Origin: Methanobacteriota archaeon
GTDB taxonomy: Archaea; Thermoplasmatota; Poseidoniia; Poseidoniales; Poseidoniaceae
Direction: 5' to 3'
Assembly (NCBI GenBank): GCA_002694585.1
Contig: NZMM01000068.1
Span: 1-11,498 of the forward strand
Length of the DNA: 11,498 nt
Shown: in pieces, positions 1-8,900 of the stretch
Position numbering within the stretch: the first letter of the stretch is position 1
Layout of the letters: each line of letters starts with the position of its first letter
The notes under the pieces: generated by a model
The model's input: the letters and a program-made list of their open reading frames with translations, nothing else
Database searches by the model: none
What the model was told of the DNA's origin: nothing
Program-made: the position numbers and the translations under genes

Positions 1-1641
1 GCGTGCAGCGGCGACACGGGCGATGCCCGCAACGCCGAGGAGGAACACGAACAGCGCGATGACGATCGTCACCATCGGTGTCTCTTCCACTTCCTCGGCG
101 TAGGTCCAGGACACTTCTGCACCGGTCACGCCCGTGTCGCCGGTGACGAGGTCTTCGACCGCTTCGAGGGGCGTGCCGCTGAGGTCGATGATGCCGCATG
201 AAAGGACGTGTGCACCGTCGCTGCCCATCCTCCACGTGAGCGGGATGTCCATCTCACTGCCCGCGGCAAGGCCACCGTAGGTGGAGAGTTGGATGTAACT
301 CGGCGAGGTGTCTGCGGCTTCTCCGTCCACGGTGCACTCCAGCACCGGAGAGGCCGCATCTGCGGCGCCACTGTTGCGGACGGTCAGCATCACACCGAGG
401 CTTTCGTTGACCGTGGCGGTGCGCTCTTCGACCTCGATGGCCACGACCTCGATCATCGGTAATTCGAGGTTGACCACGCTCTTTGGGGCCCATACGGCAG
501 GAACGGTGGTGGTGAAGGTGCCCCAACCGGTGGTGGCGGTGACGGTCATCGTGCCGTCTTCCTTGCCGTAGACGCCGTCCCCAGTGAGCCACTCCACGAT
601 GCGGGTCATCTCGCTTGAACCAAGGTCGACACCCACCTCGTCGCCCATGGTTTCGGCAAAGGCGTTGGGAGATTTGGTGCCCTTGTATCCCAAGTCACTG
701 CCGCTGACCAAGGCCCCGGGCATGTTGGTGGTGACCGTCCTGCCGCTGAGCCGTCGAATCCATGCATCGGTCCAGCCTCCGGTGCCCGTGCTGTCCTCGT
801 AGACCAAGCTTGCATCGTCCACCGCGACGACGTCCTCGTCGGTGCGGCTTCCGAGGATGATTGAGCTCCTGATGCTCAAGGAGGATCCATCTTCCGCGAT
901 GATCGGGGCGCTGCCCTCCATCGTCGACCGGTCGATGTTGCAGGTGCCCGCACAACGCAGGTCGGCACCACGCACCATCGAGTCTTCGATGAGCAGGGTG
1001 CCTTGCACGTCGATGCTGAAGGCGGCATCGCCCCATGTCAGCACAAGATCGGTTCCTTCGAGGTTCCAAGCCTCATGGCGCAGCATGTTGGCCGAGGCAT
1101 CGACCACTTCCACGACCTTTGGCCCGAAGGGGAAGGGATGGTTGTGGGTCACATCAAGGGTCAGCGTGTCCATGCCGTCACCGAGGTCGACCTGGAGGCT
1201 GACTTCATCCCCGCTCGGGTCGGTCACGTTTTCACCGGTTGGTGCGCTGATGGTCAACGACTCGCTTCCCGTCAACGTGGAGGACATCATCAACCGAACC
1301 GTCGCCGAGCCGGTCAGGCCAGCCACGGGGAGGGCAACGGTGGAAGCACCGCCAGAGAAGGCCATGTAGGCCTCAATCTCCGAACCTGTTAGGTTGGCGT
1401 GCTTAAGGTTCAGCGCCGCGCCCTCGTCCACACGAATGATGGCACCTTCCCCGAGAGAAAGGTTGGCTTCCACCGTGAAGGTCGCTCCGTTCGTCACGGT
1501 GAAGCCGTCGGCGTAGGTGGTGTCATCCGTCAGCGTTTGAGTGGTGTCGATGACGTCTGCGTCACGGGCATCCACAGCAGCAGCCAGAGGAGCTCCGAGA
1601 AGGAGGGCCAGGAGGAGAAACGCGGTCAGCATGCGGGACAT
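1..1641 (-). CDS. Secreted, C-terminally membrane-anchored surface protein (partial)
   Basis: Reading the minus strand from the ATG at 1641 gives 547 codons with no stop, running off the left edge. The N terminus (MSRMLTAFLLLALLLGAPLAAA) is a clear signal peptide with cleavage likely near residues 22-25. Residues about 30-390 are Thr/Ser/Gly/Asp-rich beta-strand sequence with isolated 'SSII', 'STME', 'SMVRG' rungs, suggesting a beta-helix-like or beta-sandwich fold. A Cys pair (C230, C234) could form a disulfide. Residues about 395-505 resemble a CARDB/Ig-like domain ('LTVRNSGAADA', C436 and C482). Residues about 523-545 form one hydrophobic helix ending in Arg, so the protein is probably anchored by its C terminus, outside the cell. 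It lies 45 bases after carS on the same strand and may be cotranscribed. M4 at 1632 is an alternative start. Function unknown; fold assignments are by eye. Confidence 0.85.
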   Translation of the reverse strand, partial: MSRMLTAFLLLALLLGAPLAAAVDARDADVIDTTQTLTDDTTYADGFTVTNGATFTVEANLSLGEGAIIRVDEGAALNLKHANLTGSEIEAYMAFSGGASTVALPVAGLTGSATVRLMMSSTLTGSESLTISAPTGENVTDPSGDEVSLQVDLGDGMDTLTLDVTHNHPFPFGPKVVEVVDASANMLRHEAWNLEGTDLVLTWGDAAFSIDVQGTLLIEDSMVRGADLRCAGTCNIDRSTMEGSAPIIAEDGSSLSIRSSIILGSRTDEDVVAVDDASLVYEDSTGTGGWTDAWIRRLSGRTVTTNMPGALVSGSDLGYKGTKSPNAFAETMGDEVGVDLGSSEMTRIVEWLTGDGVYGKEDGTMTVTATTGWGTFTTTVPAVWAPKSVVNLELPMIEVVAIEVEERTATVNESLGVMLTVRNSGAADAASPVLECTVDGEAADTSPSYIQLSTYGGLAAGSEMDIPLTWRMGSDGAHVLSCGIIDLSGTPLEAVEDLVTGDTGVTGAEVSWTYAEEVEETPMVTIVIALFVFLLGVAGIARVAAAR

Positions 1642-1686
1642 GCTTTGCCGTGCATCGTGAGGAACATCAAGTTCCCGCCGACCCGT

Positions 1687-2340
1687 TCAATACGGGACGT
1701 CCTTCCAACCGATGGCGTATCCAAGCATGTTGAACGAACGATGGAGCACGGGCGTGGCCACGAGCAACACGAGCATGGGGGCCAGCAGGTCCGCCTCACC
1801 GTGCAATCCTGGCAGCAGCAGCCAACCCAACACGAAGACCATCATGGCGAAAGGAAGCGTGTCAAGCAGGGGTGCTTTGGACGACACGTCGCCTTCGCGC
1901 TTCAGGCCTCGGCGCCGCTTGAAGAAGGAGCCCGTCATGTCGCCAAGGAGCGAAAAGAAGCCGAGCAAACTGCCGACGATGAAGGCCCAGAGGCCACGCG
2001 AAATTGACATGTCATGGTCCAAGAGGGGGTCGACAAAGATACCGCAGGCCTCGCCGGCGCTCACGGTGCTGGCCATCAGCACCATCAGCAGTCCTGAAGT
2101 TAGGCTGCCGCCCACGAGCCCGTTCCAGGTCTTTCCGTCCCCGAGCAGGCGGTTTCCGTCCCATGCGGTGCGCCCGCCGTCGATCGGCCACGGGCCGTAG
2201 CCCGTCTTTGGCAACCATTTGCCCCACATCATGGCGAAGGTGTTGACCAGAAACCCTGGTAGGAAAATCCACAACACGAGGAGGCTCATGCCCGCCAATC
2301 CGAGGCTCTCCTCACACGTTCCCCAGAGGGCCTCGTCCAT
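1687..2340 (-). CDS. carS: CDP-archaeol synthase (CarS)
   Basis: Predicted to transfer CMP from CTP onto 2,3-bis-O-geranylgeranylglyceryl phosphate, giving CDP-archaeol, the activated precursor of archaeal phospholipid head groups, at the cytoplasmic membrane. The 217-residue protein has about five hydrophobic helices (around 17-37, 75-93, 117-135, 163-178, 186-200). It carries the family signatures: 'PIDGG' at 52-56 followed by 'DGNRLLGDGKTWNG' at 61-74, and 'GDMTGSFFKRRRGLKREG' at 133-150 with D160 after it. The C terminus 'HRSFNMLGYAIGWKDVPY' also fits the usual family ending. It is somewhat longer than typical CarS, with the extra length between the two motifs (about 95-115) and at the N terminus. 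M18 (2289) is an alternative start. It ends in TGA. It is divergent from purD and upstream of the secreted protein gene. Confidence 0.93.
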   Translation of the reverse strand: MDEALWGTCEESLGLAGMSLLVLWIFLPGFLVNTFAMMWGKWLPKTGYGPWPIDGGRTAWDGNRLLGDGKTWNGLVGGSLTSGLLMVLMASTVSAGEACGIFVDPLLDHDMSISRGLWAFIVGSLLGFFSLLGDMTGSFFKRRRGLKREGDVSSKAPLLDTLPFAMMVFVLGWLLLPGLHGEADLLAPMLVLLVATPVLHRSFNMLGYAIGWKDVPY

Positions 2341-2420
2341 GGACTCACATCATGCCTTGGCCCATGAACCTGCCCGCAGCCAGCGTTGGGCTTATGGTCC
2401 GCAGGTCACGACATCACCGC
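2341..2420. promoter_or_regulatory. Divergent intergenic region between carS and purD
   Basis: These 80 bases must hold the start signals of both carS (minus) and purD (plus). On the plus strand a weak TATA-like element, CTTATGG at 2391-2397, is centred about 27 bases before the purD ATG at 2421. That is the spacing expected for leaderless archaeal transcription starting at or near the ATG. No Shine-Dalgarno-like purine run precedes either gene. On the minus strand the same element reads CCATAAG, about 50 bases before the carS start. The TATA match is imperfect, so this is a suggestion only. Confidence 0.35.
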
Positions 2421-3710
2421 ATGGAAAAGCGCCGCGTTCTCTTGGTCGGCTCCGGTGGACGTGAACACGCGCTGGCCATGGCGTTGACGCGGGACGAGCG
2501 GGTCGAGCTTCATACCGCTCCGGGCAACCCCGGGACGTCACACCTCGGCACGAACCATCCGGTGGGCGCTGCAGACGTCGCGGGTCTCCTCGCGCTGGCG
2601 GATGAACTCGACGTGCATCTCGTGGTCGTCGGTCCAGAGGCGCCCCTGTGCGATGGCCTTGCTGACGCGCTTGGGGGACGAGCGTGTTTCGGTCCTGTGG
2701 CTGCGCATGCGGCGCTTGAAGGCTCCAAGTCCTTTGCCAAACAAGCCATGGAGGCCGCTGGTGTACCGACGGCTGAGCACGTCATCGTCCGAAGGGCAGG
2801 AGCCCTTGGCGAGGCCCTCGACCGCTTTGCGGGTGCACCATGGGTCATCAAGCAAGACGGGCTTGCCGGTGGCAAAGGCGTGCTCGTCACTGAGGACCGG
2901 GACCAAGCGGAGGCCTTCGCCCTCAGCGCTATCGCCACCGCGGGTTCCGTGGTCATCGAGGCCTTCCTCCCCGGGGAAGAAGCCAGCATGCTGGTGTTGA
3001 TGGATGCCTCCGGTTACCGATGCTTGCCCGCAAGCCAAGACCACAAGCGCGTGGGTGAGGGCGATGCAGGTCCAAACACGGGTGGCATGGGTGCATACTG
3101 TCCAGCGCCTGTCGTCACCCCTGAGGTTCAAGCCAAAGTGGAATCCCGGATTGTTGTACCGATGCATGCGCACCTCACCGCACAGGACGTGCCCTACCGT
3201 GGTGTGCTCTATGTCGGGCTGATGATCGACCAGAAGGGCGACCCCTACGTGGTGGAATTCAACGTCCGTTTTGGTGATCCTGAATGCCAGGTGACCATGC
3301 CGCTGCTTGGAGACCACGCCCTGGATTGGTTCACGGCCGTTGCGCACGACGACCTCGCGGGTGTGACCCATGGCCTCGAGGAGAGCGCGCTGCTGACGGT
3401 GGTGCTCGCGAGCGAGGGCTACCCATCGAGTGCGGTGACCGGACGCAGCATCGAAGGACTGGACGTGGCTGAAGCCACTCAGTCTGGACATGGCCGTGCA
3501 TGGGTCAACATGGCCGGCGTGAAATTGGACGCAGATGGCACGCCCATCTCAAGCGGTGGGCGGGTGCTCAGCGTGACCGGCATGAGCGATAGCCTGCAAG
3601 AGGCGGCCGACTTGGCCTACGCACGCCTTTCAGACCTGGCGCTGGAGGGCGCCCACCACCGCCGTGACATCGGCGCACGAGCGGGTGTTCAGCATCCCGA
3701 GTTGAATTGA
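2421..3710 (+). CDS. purD: Phosphoribosylamine--glycine ligase (GAR synthetase, PurD)
   Basis: Cytoplasmic ATP-grasp enzyme joining glycine to 5-phosphoribosylamine to form glycinamide ribonucleotide, the second step of de novo purine synthesis. The 429-residue product matches the family's usual length. The N-terminal domain has 'VLLVGSGGREHA' (6-17), 'PGNPG' (35-39) and 'GPEAPL' (71-76). The ATP-grasp region has 'VIKQDGLAGGKGV' (142-154), 'DHKR' (207-210), 'GPNTGGMGAY' (217-226) and the metal-binding 'EFNVRFGDPE' (279-288). The C-terminal domain ends with 'HRRDIGARA'. The start at 2421 is chosen because the family motif begins five residues later; the frame is open back to 2352, but those 23 residues look unlike PurD and cross the intergenic region. 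It ends in TGA. All key motifs are present, so it appears functional. It stands alone here, with no other purine genes in the window. Confidence 0.97.
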   Translation: MEKRRVLLVGSGGREHALAMALTRDERVELHTAPGNPGTSHLGTNHPVGAADVAGLLALADELDVHLVVVGPEAPLCDGLADALGGRACFGPVAAHAALEGSKSFAKQAMEAAGVPTAEHVIVRRAGALGEALDRFAGAPWVIKQDGLAGGKGVLVTEDRDQAEAFALSAIATAGSVVIEAFLPGEEASMLVLMDASGYRCLPASQDHKRVGEGDAGPNTGGMGAYCPAPVVTPEVQAKVESRIVVPMHAHLTAQDVPYRGVLYVGLMIDQKGDPYVVEFNVRFGDPECQVTMPLLGDHALDWFTAVAHDDLAGVTHGLEESALLTVVLASEGYPSSAVTGRSIEGLDVAEATQSGHGRAWVNMAGVKLDADGTPISSGGRVLSVTGMSDSLQEAADLAYARLSDLALEGAHHRRDIGARAGVQHPELN

Positions 3711-3711
3711 A

Positions 3712-3747
3712 CACTCGCTCGAGTGACTGCGGCCCCGTGTCGGGCCG
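3712..3747 (+). terminator. Two adjacent hairpins after purD, possible terminator
   Basis: Immediately after the purD stop is an inverted repeat, CACTCG/CGAGTG (3712-3717 and 3720-3725). It is followed by a GC-only stem, CGGCCC/GGGCCG (3730-3735 and 3742-3747), with a 6-base loop. No T-run follows, which archaeal termination usually needs, so these may instead be RNA-stabilising structures or chance palindromes in GC-rich DNA. Confidence 0.3.
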
Positions 3748-3750
3748 AAC

Positions 3751-3819
3751 CGGTTATAACGACGCCATAGGTCGCGGAGTTGCTTCAGCCATGCTGTTGC
3801 ACGTAGAGAGGGATACCCC
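3751..3819 (+). promoter_or_regulatory. Putative TATA-box promoter and leader of the aglB-like gene
   Basis: TTATAA at 3754-3759 is the best archaeal TATA-box match in the window and sits inside the palindrome GTTATAAC (3753-3760), overlapping another palindrome, AACCGGTT (3748-3755). Normal archaeal spacing would put transcription start near 3781-3784, leaving a leader of roughly 36-39 bases before the ATG at 3820. A purine run, GAGAGGGA (3806-3813), lies about six bases before that ATG and could act as a ribosome binding site. The start-site position is inferred from spacing only. Confidence 0.5.
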
Positions 3820-3823
3820 ATGA
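3791..3823 (+). CDS. Possible 10-codon upstream ORF overlapping the aglB start
   Basis: ATG at 3791 opens a 10-residue frame, MLLHVERDTP, whose TGA stop (3821-3823) overlaps the large gene's ATG (3820-3822) as ATGA. Its ATG lies only some 8 bases beyond the transcription start predicted from the TATA box, so it could be read as a nearly leaderless ORF, with termination-reinitiation feeding the main start. It also contains the purine-rich ribosome-site candidate. A short ORF like this can occur by chance and there is no evidence that it is translated. Confidence 0.25.
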   Translation: MLLHVERDTP

Positions 3824-5976
3824 CCACCACGAACGAGACGACCGTGTCGTCAAAGACGTCACTCGGCCTGCTTCTTGCGCCGATTGCCGTCCTTTTGGCG
3901 ATGCTTACCGACCAAATCGGAGGCTTCGGCCTCGGATTCGAGAATGACCTGTACCCGCTGCTCATTGTGGCCGCGGGTGCGATGCTTGGCCGCGTGCCGA
4001 GCCTCCTCGCCGAGCGCGAGGTCCTTCCTGCGTCGACGTCCACCCTCTCTCTCGGGACGATCCTCGCAGGCGCGGCCCTCGGCTTCCTCGCCGTTCCCGC
4101 CGCTGGCGGCAGTGCCTTTGTTGGCCTGTTGTTTGCCATCAACCTCATCGGCACCCACGTGTTGGTGAGCGGTGAGCGCCCAGAATGGGCGACCATCCTC
4201 ACGTTCTCCAGCGTGGGTCTGCTGTTCGGCATGGTCGCAGCCGCGACGGCCGGTGACAGCGGCCTCGTGACGAAGGAATACACCCTCGATGGTCAAACCG
4301 CGCCGACGCTGAACGAATACCGCGAAGCCCTCGCCTTTGTGTTCTTCAACGTCTGGATCATGTTCAGCGTGCTCGGCGCGCTGGTTGCGGTCCTCGCCCG
4401 TGGCGCGATTGATGAGCCCGGCAAGGGTTGGTTCGGTCACCTGTCGGACTTCGACGGACCCTGGGACCGCAACAGCCTGCCCCTGCAGGTCGGACTGGTC
4501 GCTTGGGTCACCGCTCACGCCCTGGCCTTGCTCCAGTTCCACCGGGTGGAGCTGTACGACCGATTGGCCTTGACCGGCGTTGATGGCTACATGGGCCACT
4601 TTTCTGTTTGGGCCGCGGTCTTGACCGGTTTCGTTGCCCTTGCGGTGGCCAGCATGGTCGCCGAGCGCTGGTACACCCGTGCCATGGCCCTTGGTTCGAT
4701 GTGGGTCTACTACCTCGTCGCCGCCGCCTACGAAATGGGCATGTGGGGCGATGTCGAAAACGAGAGCTCCATGGCTCCTGTGGTGTGGTTTGGTGTGACC
4801 TTCTTCATCGGCCTTGCCATCTATTCCATCTCCACGAACAAGTCGTGGGGCGGGTGGAGCAACCGCTCTGAGGACGCGCCGAGTGGCGCCCGAACCTTCT
4901 GGTCAGCACACTGGTCGCAGGTCATGATCGCCTCGGCCTTTCTCATGGCCTTCGCGGTCCGCACCCAGTGGTACGTCATCCCCGCCATGAACGGCTACGG
5001 GACCGGCGATTGGGACCTCACCGGCGGTTCTGACCCGTGGTACATGAAGCGCGTCGTCGACTACATCATGATGCAGAACGCGCACCTCGTCTTTGACGCG
5101 GATCGCTTCTATCCGTTGGGCGGCATCAACCCGCGTCCGCCCTTGTTCGTGTGGTCCATCGCCCTGCTCGCCATGGTGCTGGAGCCCTTCCTCGCCACCC
5201 CCGAGGACGCCGTCTGGTGGGCGATGGTCTCCATCCCCGCCATCTTTGGCGCGCTGACGGTTTTCCCTGTCGCGGCCATCGCACGCGACCACGTCAGCAA
5301 GCCCGCTGCGGTCATCGCAGCATGGCTCATCGCCATGATGCCCGGTCACATTTCCCGTTCGACGTGGGCCAACGCGGACCACGACGCCTTCGTGATGTTC
5401 TTCATGGCGCTCGGCTTTATGTGGTTCCTTCGAGCCATGGCCGCGGGCGGTGACGAACGCCTCACGCGGACCACCGACGCCCGCCCGTCCACCGTGCTTC
5501 GCGCCTTTGGAGACGTGGCCACTCACCGTCGCTTCGCCGTGGTCAACGCGGCCTTGGCCGGTGTCGCCTTCGGTGTGGTCGCCCTCGGTTGGAAGGGTTT
5601 CGTGGTCGCACCTTCGATCCTCTTCGTGGGCTACGTCTACATCGTCGCGACCAACATGTTCCGCAACAAGGACAGCACCACGCTCAACATGCTGATGCTG
5701 ACCATGCTGGGAACGACGTTGCTCCTGGCCATGCCGTTCTACGCCTACCCTGGCATGGACTTGGTCTTCAGCGGCACGGGCCTGCAGCCCCTGTTGTTCG
5801 TGCTCGGCTTCACCATGGCCATCGCCTATGTGACGACCGGATTCCGCGACAAGCCCTGGCTGCTCGTTCTGGGTTCCCTCACCGGCGCTGCCGTGGCCTT
5901 CGTGGCCATCATTTGGCTGCTCCAATTCTTCGAGCAATCCAATGCCTTCAACGTCTTGTTCACCGGGGCTGGCTAG
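3820..5976 (+). CDS. aglB: AglB/STT3 oligosaccharyltransferase, N-terminal membrane part up to in-frame TAG
   Basis: Membrane portion of the enzyme that moves a lipid-linked glycan onto Asn in N-X-S/T sequons of exported proteins. 718 codons precede an in-frame TAG. Residues about 1-340 hold some ten hydrophobic helices that the compact STT3 plan lacks. STT3-like sequence begins near residue 365: a helix (366-380), then 'GGSDPWYMKR' (402-411) with D405 as the first acidic motif. 'YPLGG' and 'RPPL' follow (431-442). The second acidic motif is 'NADHDAF' (518-524), with D520 and D522 matching the DxD/DHD motif of external loop 2. No Cys is seen. Alone this part lacks TIXE, the last helices and WWDYG, all of which follow in the same frame, so it should be inactive if the TAG terminates. 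ATG 3820 is chosen for the purine run upstream and the hydrophilic start. The symbol reflects family membership, not a proven pathway. Confidence 0.9.
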   Translation: MTTTNETTVSSKTSLGLLLAPIAVLLAMLTDQIGGFGLGFENDLYPLLIVAAGAMLGRVPSLLAEREVLPASTSTLSLGTILAGAALGFLAVPAAGGSAFVGLLFAINLIGTHVLVSGERPEWATILTFSSVGLLFGMVAAATAGDSGLVTKEYTLDGQTAPTLNEYREALAFVFFNVWIMFSVLGALVAVLARGAIDEPGKGWFGHLSDFDGPWDRNSLPLQVGLVAWVTAHALALLQFHRVELYDRLALTGVDGYMGHFSVWAAVLTGFVALAVASMVAERWYTRAMALGSMWVYYLVAAAYEMGMWGDVENESSMAPVVWFGVTFFIGLAIYSISTNKSWGGWSNRSEDAPSGARTFWSAHWSQVMIASAFLMAFAVRTQWYVIPAMNGYGTGDWDLTGGSDPWYMKRVVDYIMMQNAHLVFDADRFYPLGGINPRPPLFVWSIALLAMVLEPFLATPEDAVWWAMVSIPAIFGALTVFPVAAIARDHVSKPAAVIAAWLIAMMPGHISRSTWANADHDAFVMFFMALGFMWFLRAMAAGGDERLTRTTDARPSTVLRAFGDVATHRRFAVVNAALAGVAFGVVALGWKGFVVAPSILFVGYVYIVATNMFRNKDSTTLNMLMLTMLGTTLLLAMPFYAYPGMDLVFSGTGLQPLLFVLGFTMAIAYVTTGFRDKPWLLVLGSLTGAAVAFVAIIWLLQFFEQSNAFNVLFTGAG
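5974..5976 (+). other. In-frame TAG codon interrupting the aglB frame (codon 719)
   Basis: The codon lies between Gly718 (GGC) and Phe720 (TTC). The reading frame on both sides is the same, and family similarity continues directly: the STT3 core ends upstream and 'TVAE' (codons 728-731) begins nine codons later. A single-base change from a Tyr codon (TAC or TAT) would explain it, as would a substitution error in the assembly. Both gene ends visible in the window (carS, purD) use TGA, so TAG is not seen acting as a terminator here. Two genes are too few to infer codon reassignment. Confidence 0.9.
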
Positions 5977-8900
5977 TTCACCAAGACCAAGATTTTCGGC
6001 ACGGTTGCAGAAGCCAACGCGCCAGACCGTGGGATGCTCTTCGCGTCCTTTGGTCCAATCGTGTTCATCCTCGCGCTTAGCATGGGCATCATCGCCCTTT
6101 GGCGAGGCACCCGGCAACGCCGCCACGAGCACGTCTTCATGGCCACGTGGATCCTCCTGGCCATCTTCATGTCGTGGACCGCTGCGCGTTTCATCTTCAA
6201 CGCCACACCGGCCATGGCCGTGCTCGGCGCTTGGGGTGCAGTGGGCCTGTGGAGCTGGTCAGGCACCAAGGAAATGACGCGCAAGATGCGTCGGATGGGT
6301 GTTCGAACACCGGCCGACCGTATTGCCTCGGCGCGCAAGGCCGTGTGGCGCACGCCACAATTCAGCGCGATCATGCTCGTCATGATCATGCTTGGCGGCC
6401 AGCACATGACCTACGGACTTGACGCCGGTATTCCCGGCACCTCTCCCGCAGAGGACGACATCGACGAGACGCTCTACAACGTCGTTCCCGACGTGCTCCG
6501 TTGGGACGTGGCTGGATTCTCCTTCCTGAACCCCACCGCCTATGAGGACGGGGGCATGCGGTACCTCGGCGCCTTTGGCAGCAGTTTCAACCAGCAAGGA
6601 TGGAACGATGCATACGCTTGGCTTGCGGCTCAGGACGCCGATGAACCCTACTCCGAGAAGCCGGCGTTTGTCTCGTGGTGGGACTACGGTTTCCAAGCCC
6701 TGACGTCGGGGGACCACCCCTCCGTCTCTGACAACTTCCAGTCGGGCATCCCGGCCACTGGGAACATGCTTCTGGCCCGCGGCGAAGCCGACTTGGCCGC
6801 CATGTGGTTCTGGCAGCTTGCAGAGGGTGACCGAACCTACGCGGCCCAGCACGGCTACGACTCAAAATTCACCCCGCCATTTGATGCGGTGCTGCAGGAC
6901 CACCTCAGCGACGCCCAATACGCCGCACTGATCGACATCAACGACGGCACAGAATACCGAGACGAGACCCGGGTCATCGACGGTCAAGAGCGTGAGGTGA
7001 GCCTTCCCATTGAGGTCTTGGACGCCGCGTTCCGCGTGACGCAGACCAACCGGGACACCATCATGACCGAAGGTCACAAGCTCAACGACGACGGCACCAC
7101 CAGCGACGACGTGCGATGGCGCCTCTGGAAGGACGGCGAGATCCTCGCCTGTGCCGAGAGCCTCGCCAGTTCGTGTGATGGTACGGACTTCCTGTCGCAG
7201 GAAGACGCCAACCGCACGTTCAACAACAACGTTCGATTGACCTCGGACACCACGTTCGAAGTGACCCACTACGTGTTTGGTGACTACTGGTACACTGCAG
7301 ATCTCGCCGAGGAGTTCAATTCGGTCTCAACGCACATTCACCGTTCCAACGCCCGTCTGGCCATGACCGTCCAACTCTTGGTCAACGGACTGACCGAAGC
7401 ACAGGTCATGGACCTCTACACCGACATCATCGGTTTGGAGGGCGCCTATTCGGTGCAAGACTACCACGGTGCTCCCGGCGAGACGGTTGAGCGTGACCAC
7501 GAAATCCGCTACTTCGCTGTCGACAACCGCCTCTACCCACGCGCCGGCCGATACACGGCCGACGCCCAATACAACGCGGGACAACCCATGGGTATCTTCG
7601 CCGCCCCGACCATCCTGTCCGGTCAGGACCCGACCACCTTCATGACGGAGGTGTACGAGACCCAGCGCGGTGCCTTCACCGACGAAATGACGCGTGAAGA
7701 GGTTGACGAAGCCATTCGGCAAGACGTGCTCAATCAGCAGGCGGGTGCGGAAATTGACCCTGTGCAGATCATCGACGTACGAGCCGACCACACGGCCCAT
7801 TTCTTTGACACCATGGTGGCCCGAACCTACGTCGGCTACGGTGCATCCACGCTTGGCGTGGACAGCGACGGCTCCAACCCGCAGCCTGCGCAGCACTTTG
7901 GCCAGAGCGGCTCGCCTGGGACCTTCATGGCCCAAGCCTTGCCGCTTCCCGGCGCGATGATGAACCACTTCGTCCTTGCGAACTACAACGATGACGTCAA
8001 CGCCGAGAACGGCTACGGACAAGCCAACTCCATGGTCAAGATCCTGAAGTTCTACCCCGGCGCAGAGATGATCGGTCAAGTGACCTTTGCCGACGACGGA
8101 CAACCCCTCGAGAACGTGCGGCTCCTTGTCGAGCGCGACGCTTTCTCTGGCGAATCCGGCGAAGACCTCGACGCAGACACCTACTGGATCCCTATCGGCT
8201 TCGTGGACACCGACGAAGAAGGACGCTATTCCTTCCTTGCTCCAGCAGGCCATATTCGCGTGAGCGCCTTCATTGGCGAGTACGACCCCTCTTCGGCCCG
8301 CAACGCGATTCAGGACGGCTCTTTCACCGAGAACCTCGGTGACGTCCTGACCGAATACAACGAGGACCGCACCATCAACGAGATCACCGCCGTCCTCGGT
8401 GAGGTCGCCAACATGACCTGGGTGGGTGAAACCCACCTCAACGTCAGCGCTGACGAGGCCAACCGTGTGAAGGCGCTCGACCGCACGGCGGACCTTGCCG
8501 TGGCCTCGAGCGGTGTGAGCGGCATCGTGACGTGGACCGGCGACGAATCCTTTGCCGGTGAACCGCTTGTGGACACGACCTTCATCCTGCGCGATATTTG
8601 GTCCTACACCGACAACCACACCGTGGTGACCAACAACGGATCCTTCACCACCGAAGAAACCCGCATCCTCCAGGGGACGGGTGAGGTGACGTTCACCGAA
8701 AACGGGACTTTCGAGTCCGACGGCGTCGCGGTGGCGCGCGAGTTCACGGGGACCTACACCCGTCAATTGAACGGCGACCGCATCCACACCGCCAACGGCA
8801 CCTGGACCGGTCGAGGCATCATCGAGGGTTGGGTCAGCGAAGCCGACCTCGCCAACGTCTCCGACTGTCTCGACAACAACGCCATGACGCCTGAGAACAC

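Noticed and set aside
1626..1655. Alternative minus-strand ATG at 1655 before the secreted protein
   Set aside because: That frame reads MHGKACPAC and then stops, whereas the ATG at 1641 yields a proper signal peptide and a long open frame.
1399..2007. 202-codon plus-strand frame
   Set aside because: It runs antisense across the secreted protein start and the carS 3' end. Its Gly/His/Arg/Gln-rich composition has no domain, while both minus-strand genes are convincing.
2352..2420. 23-residue N-terminal extension of PurD (ATG 2352)
   Set aside because: The residues do not resemble PurD, the motif VLLVGSGGREHA begins five residues after M at 2421, and the extension would consume almost the entire divergent promoter region.
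2538..3491. 317-codon minus-strand frame inside purD
   Set aside because: purD on the plus strand has every family motif at full length. The antisense translation shows no recognisable family.
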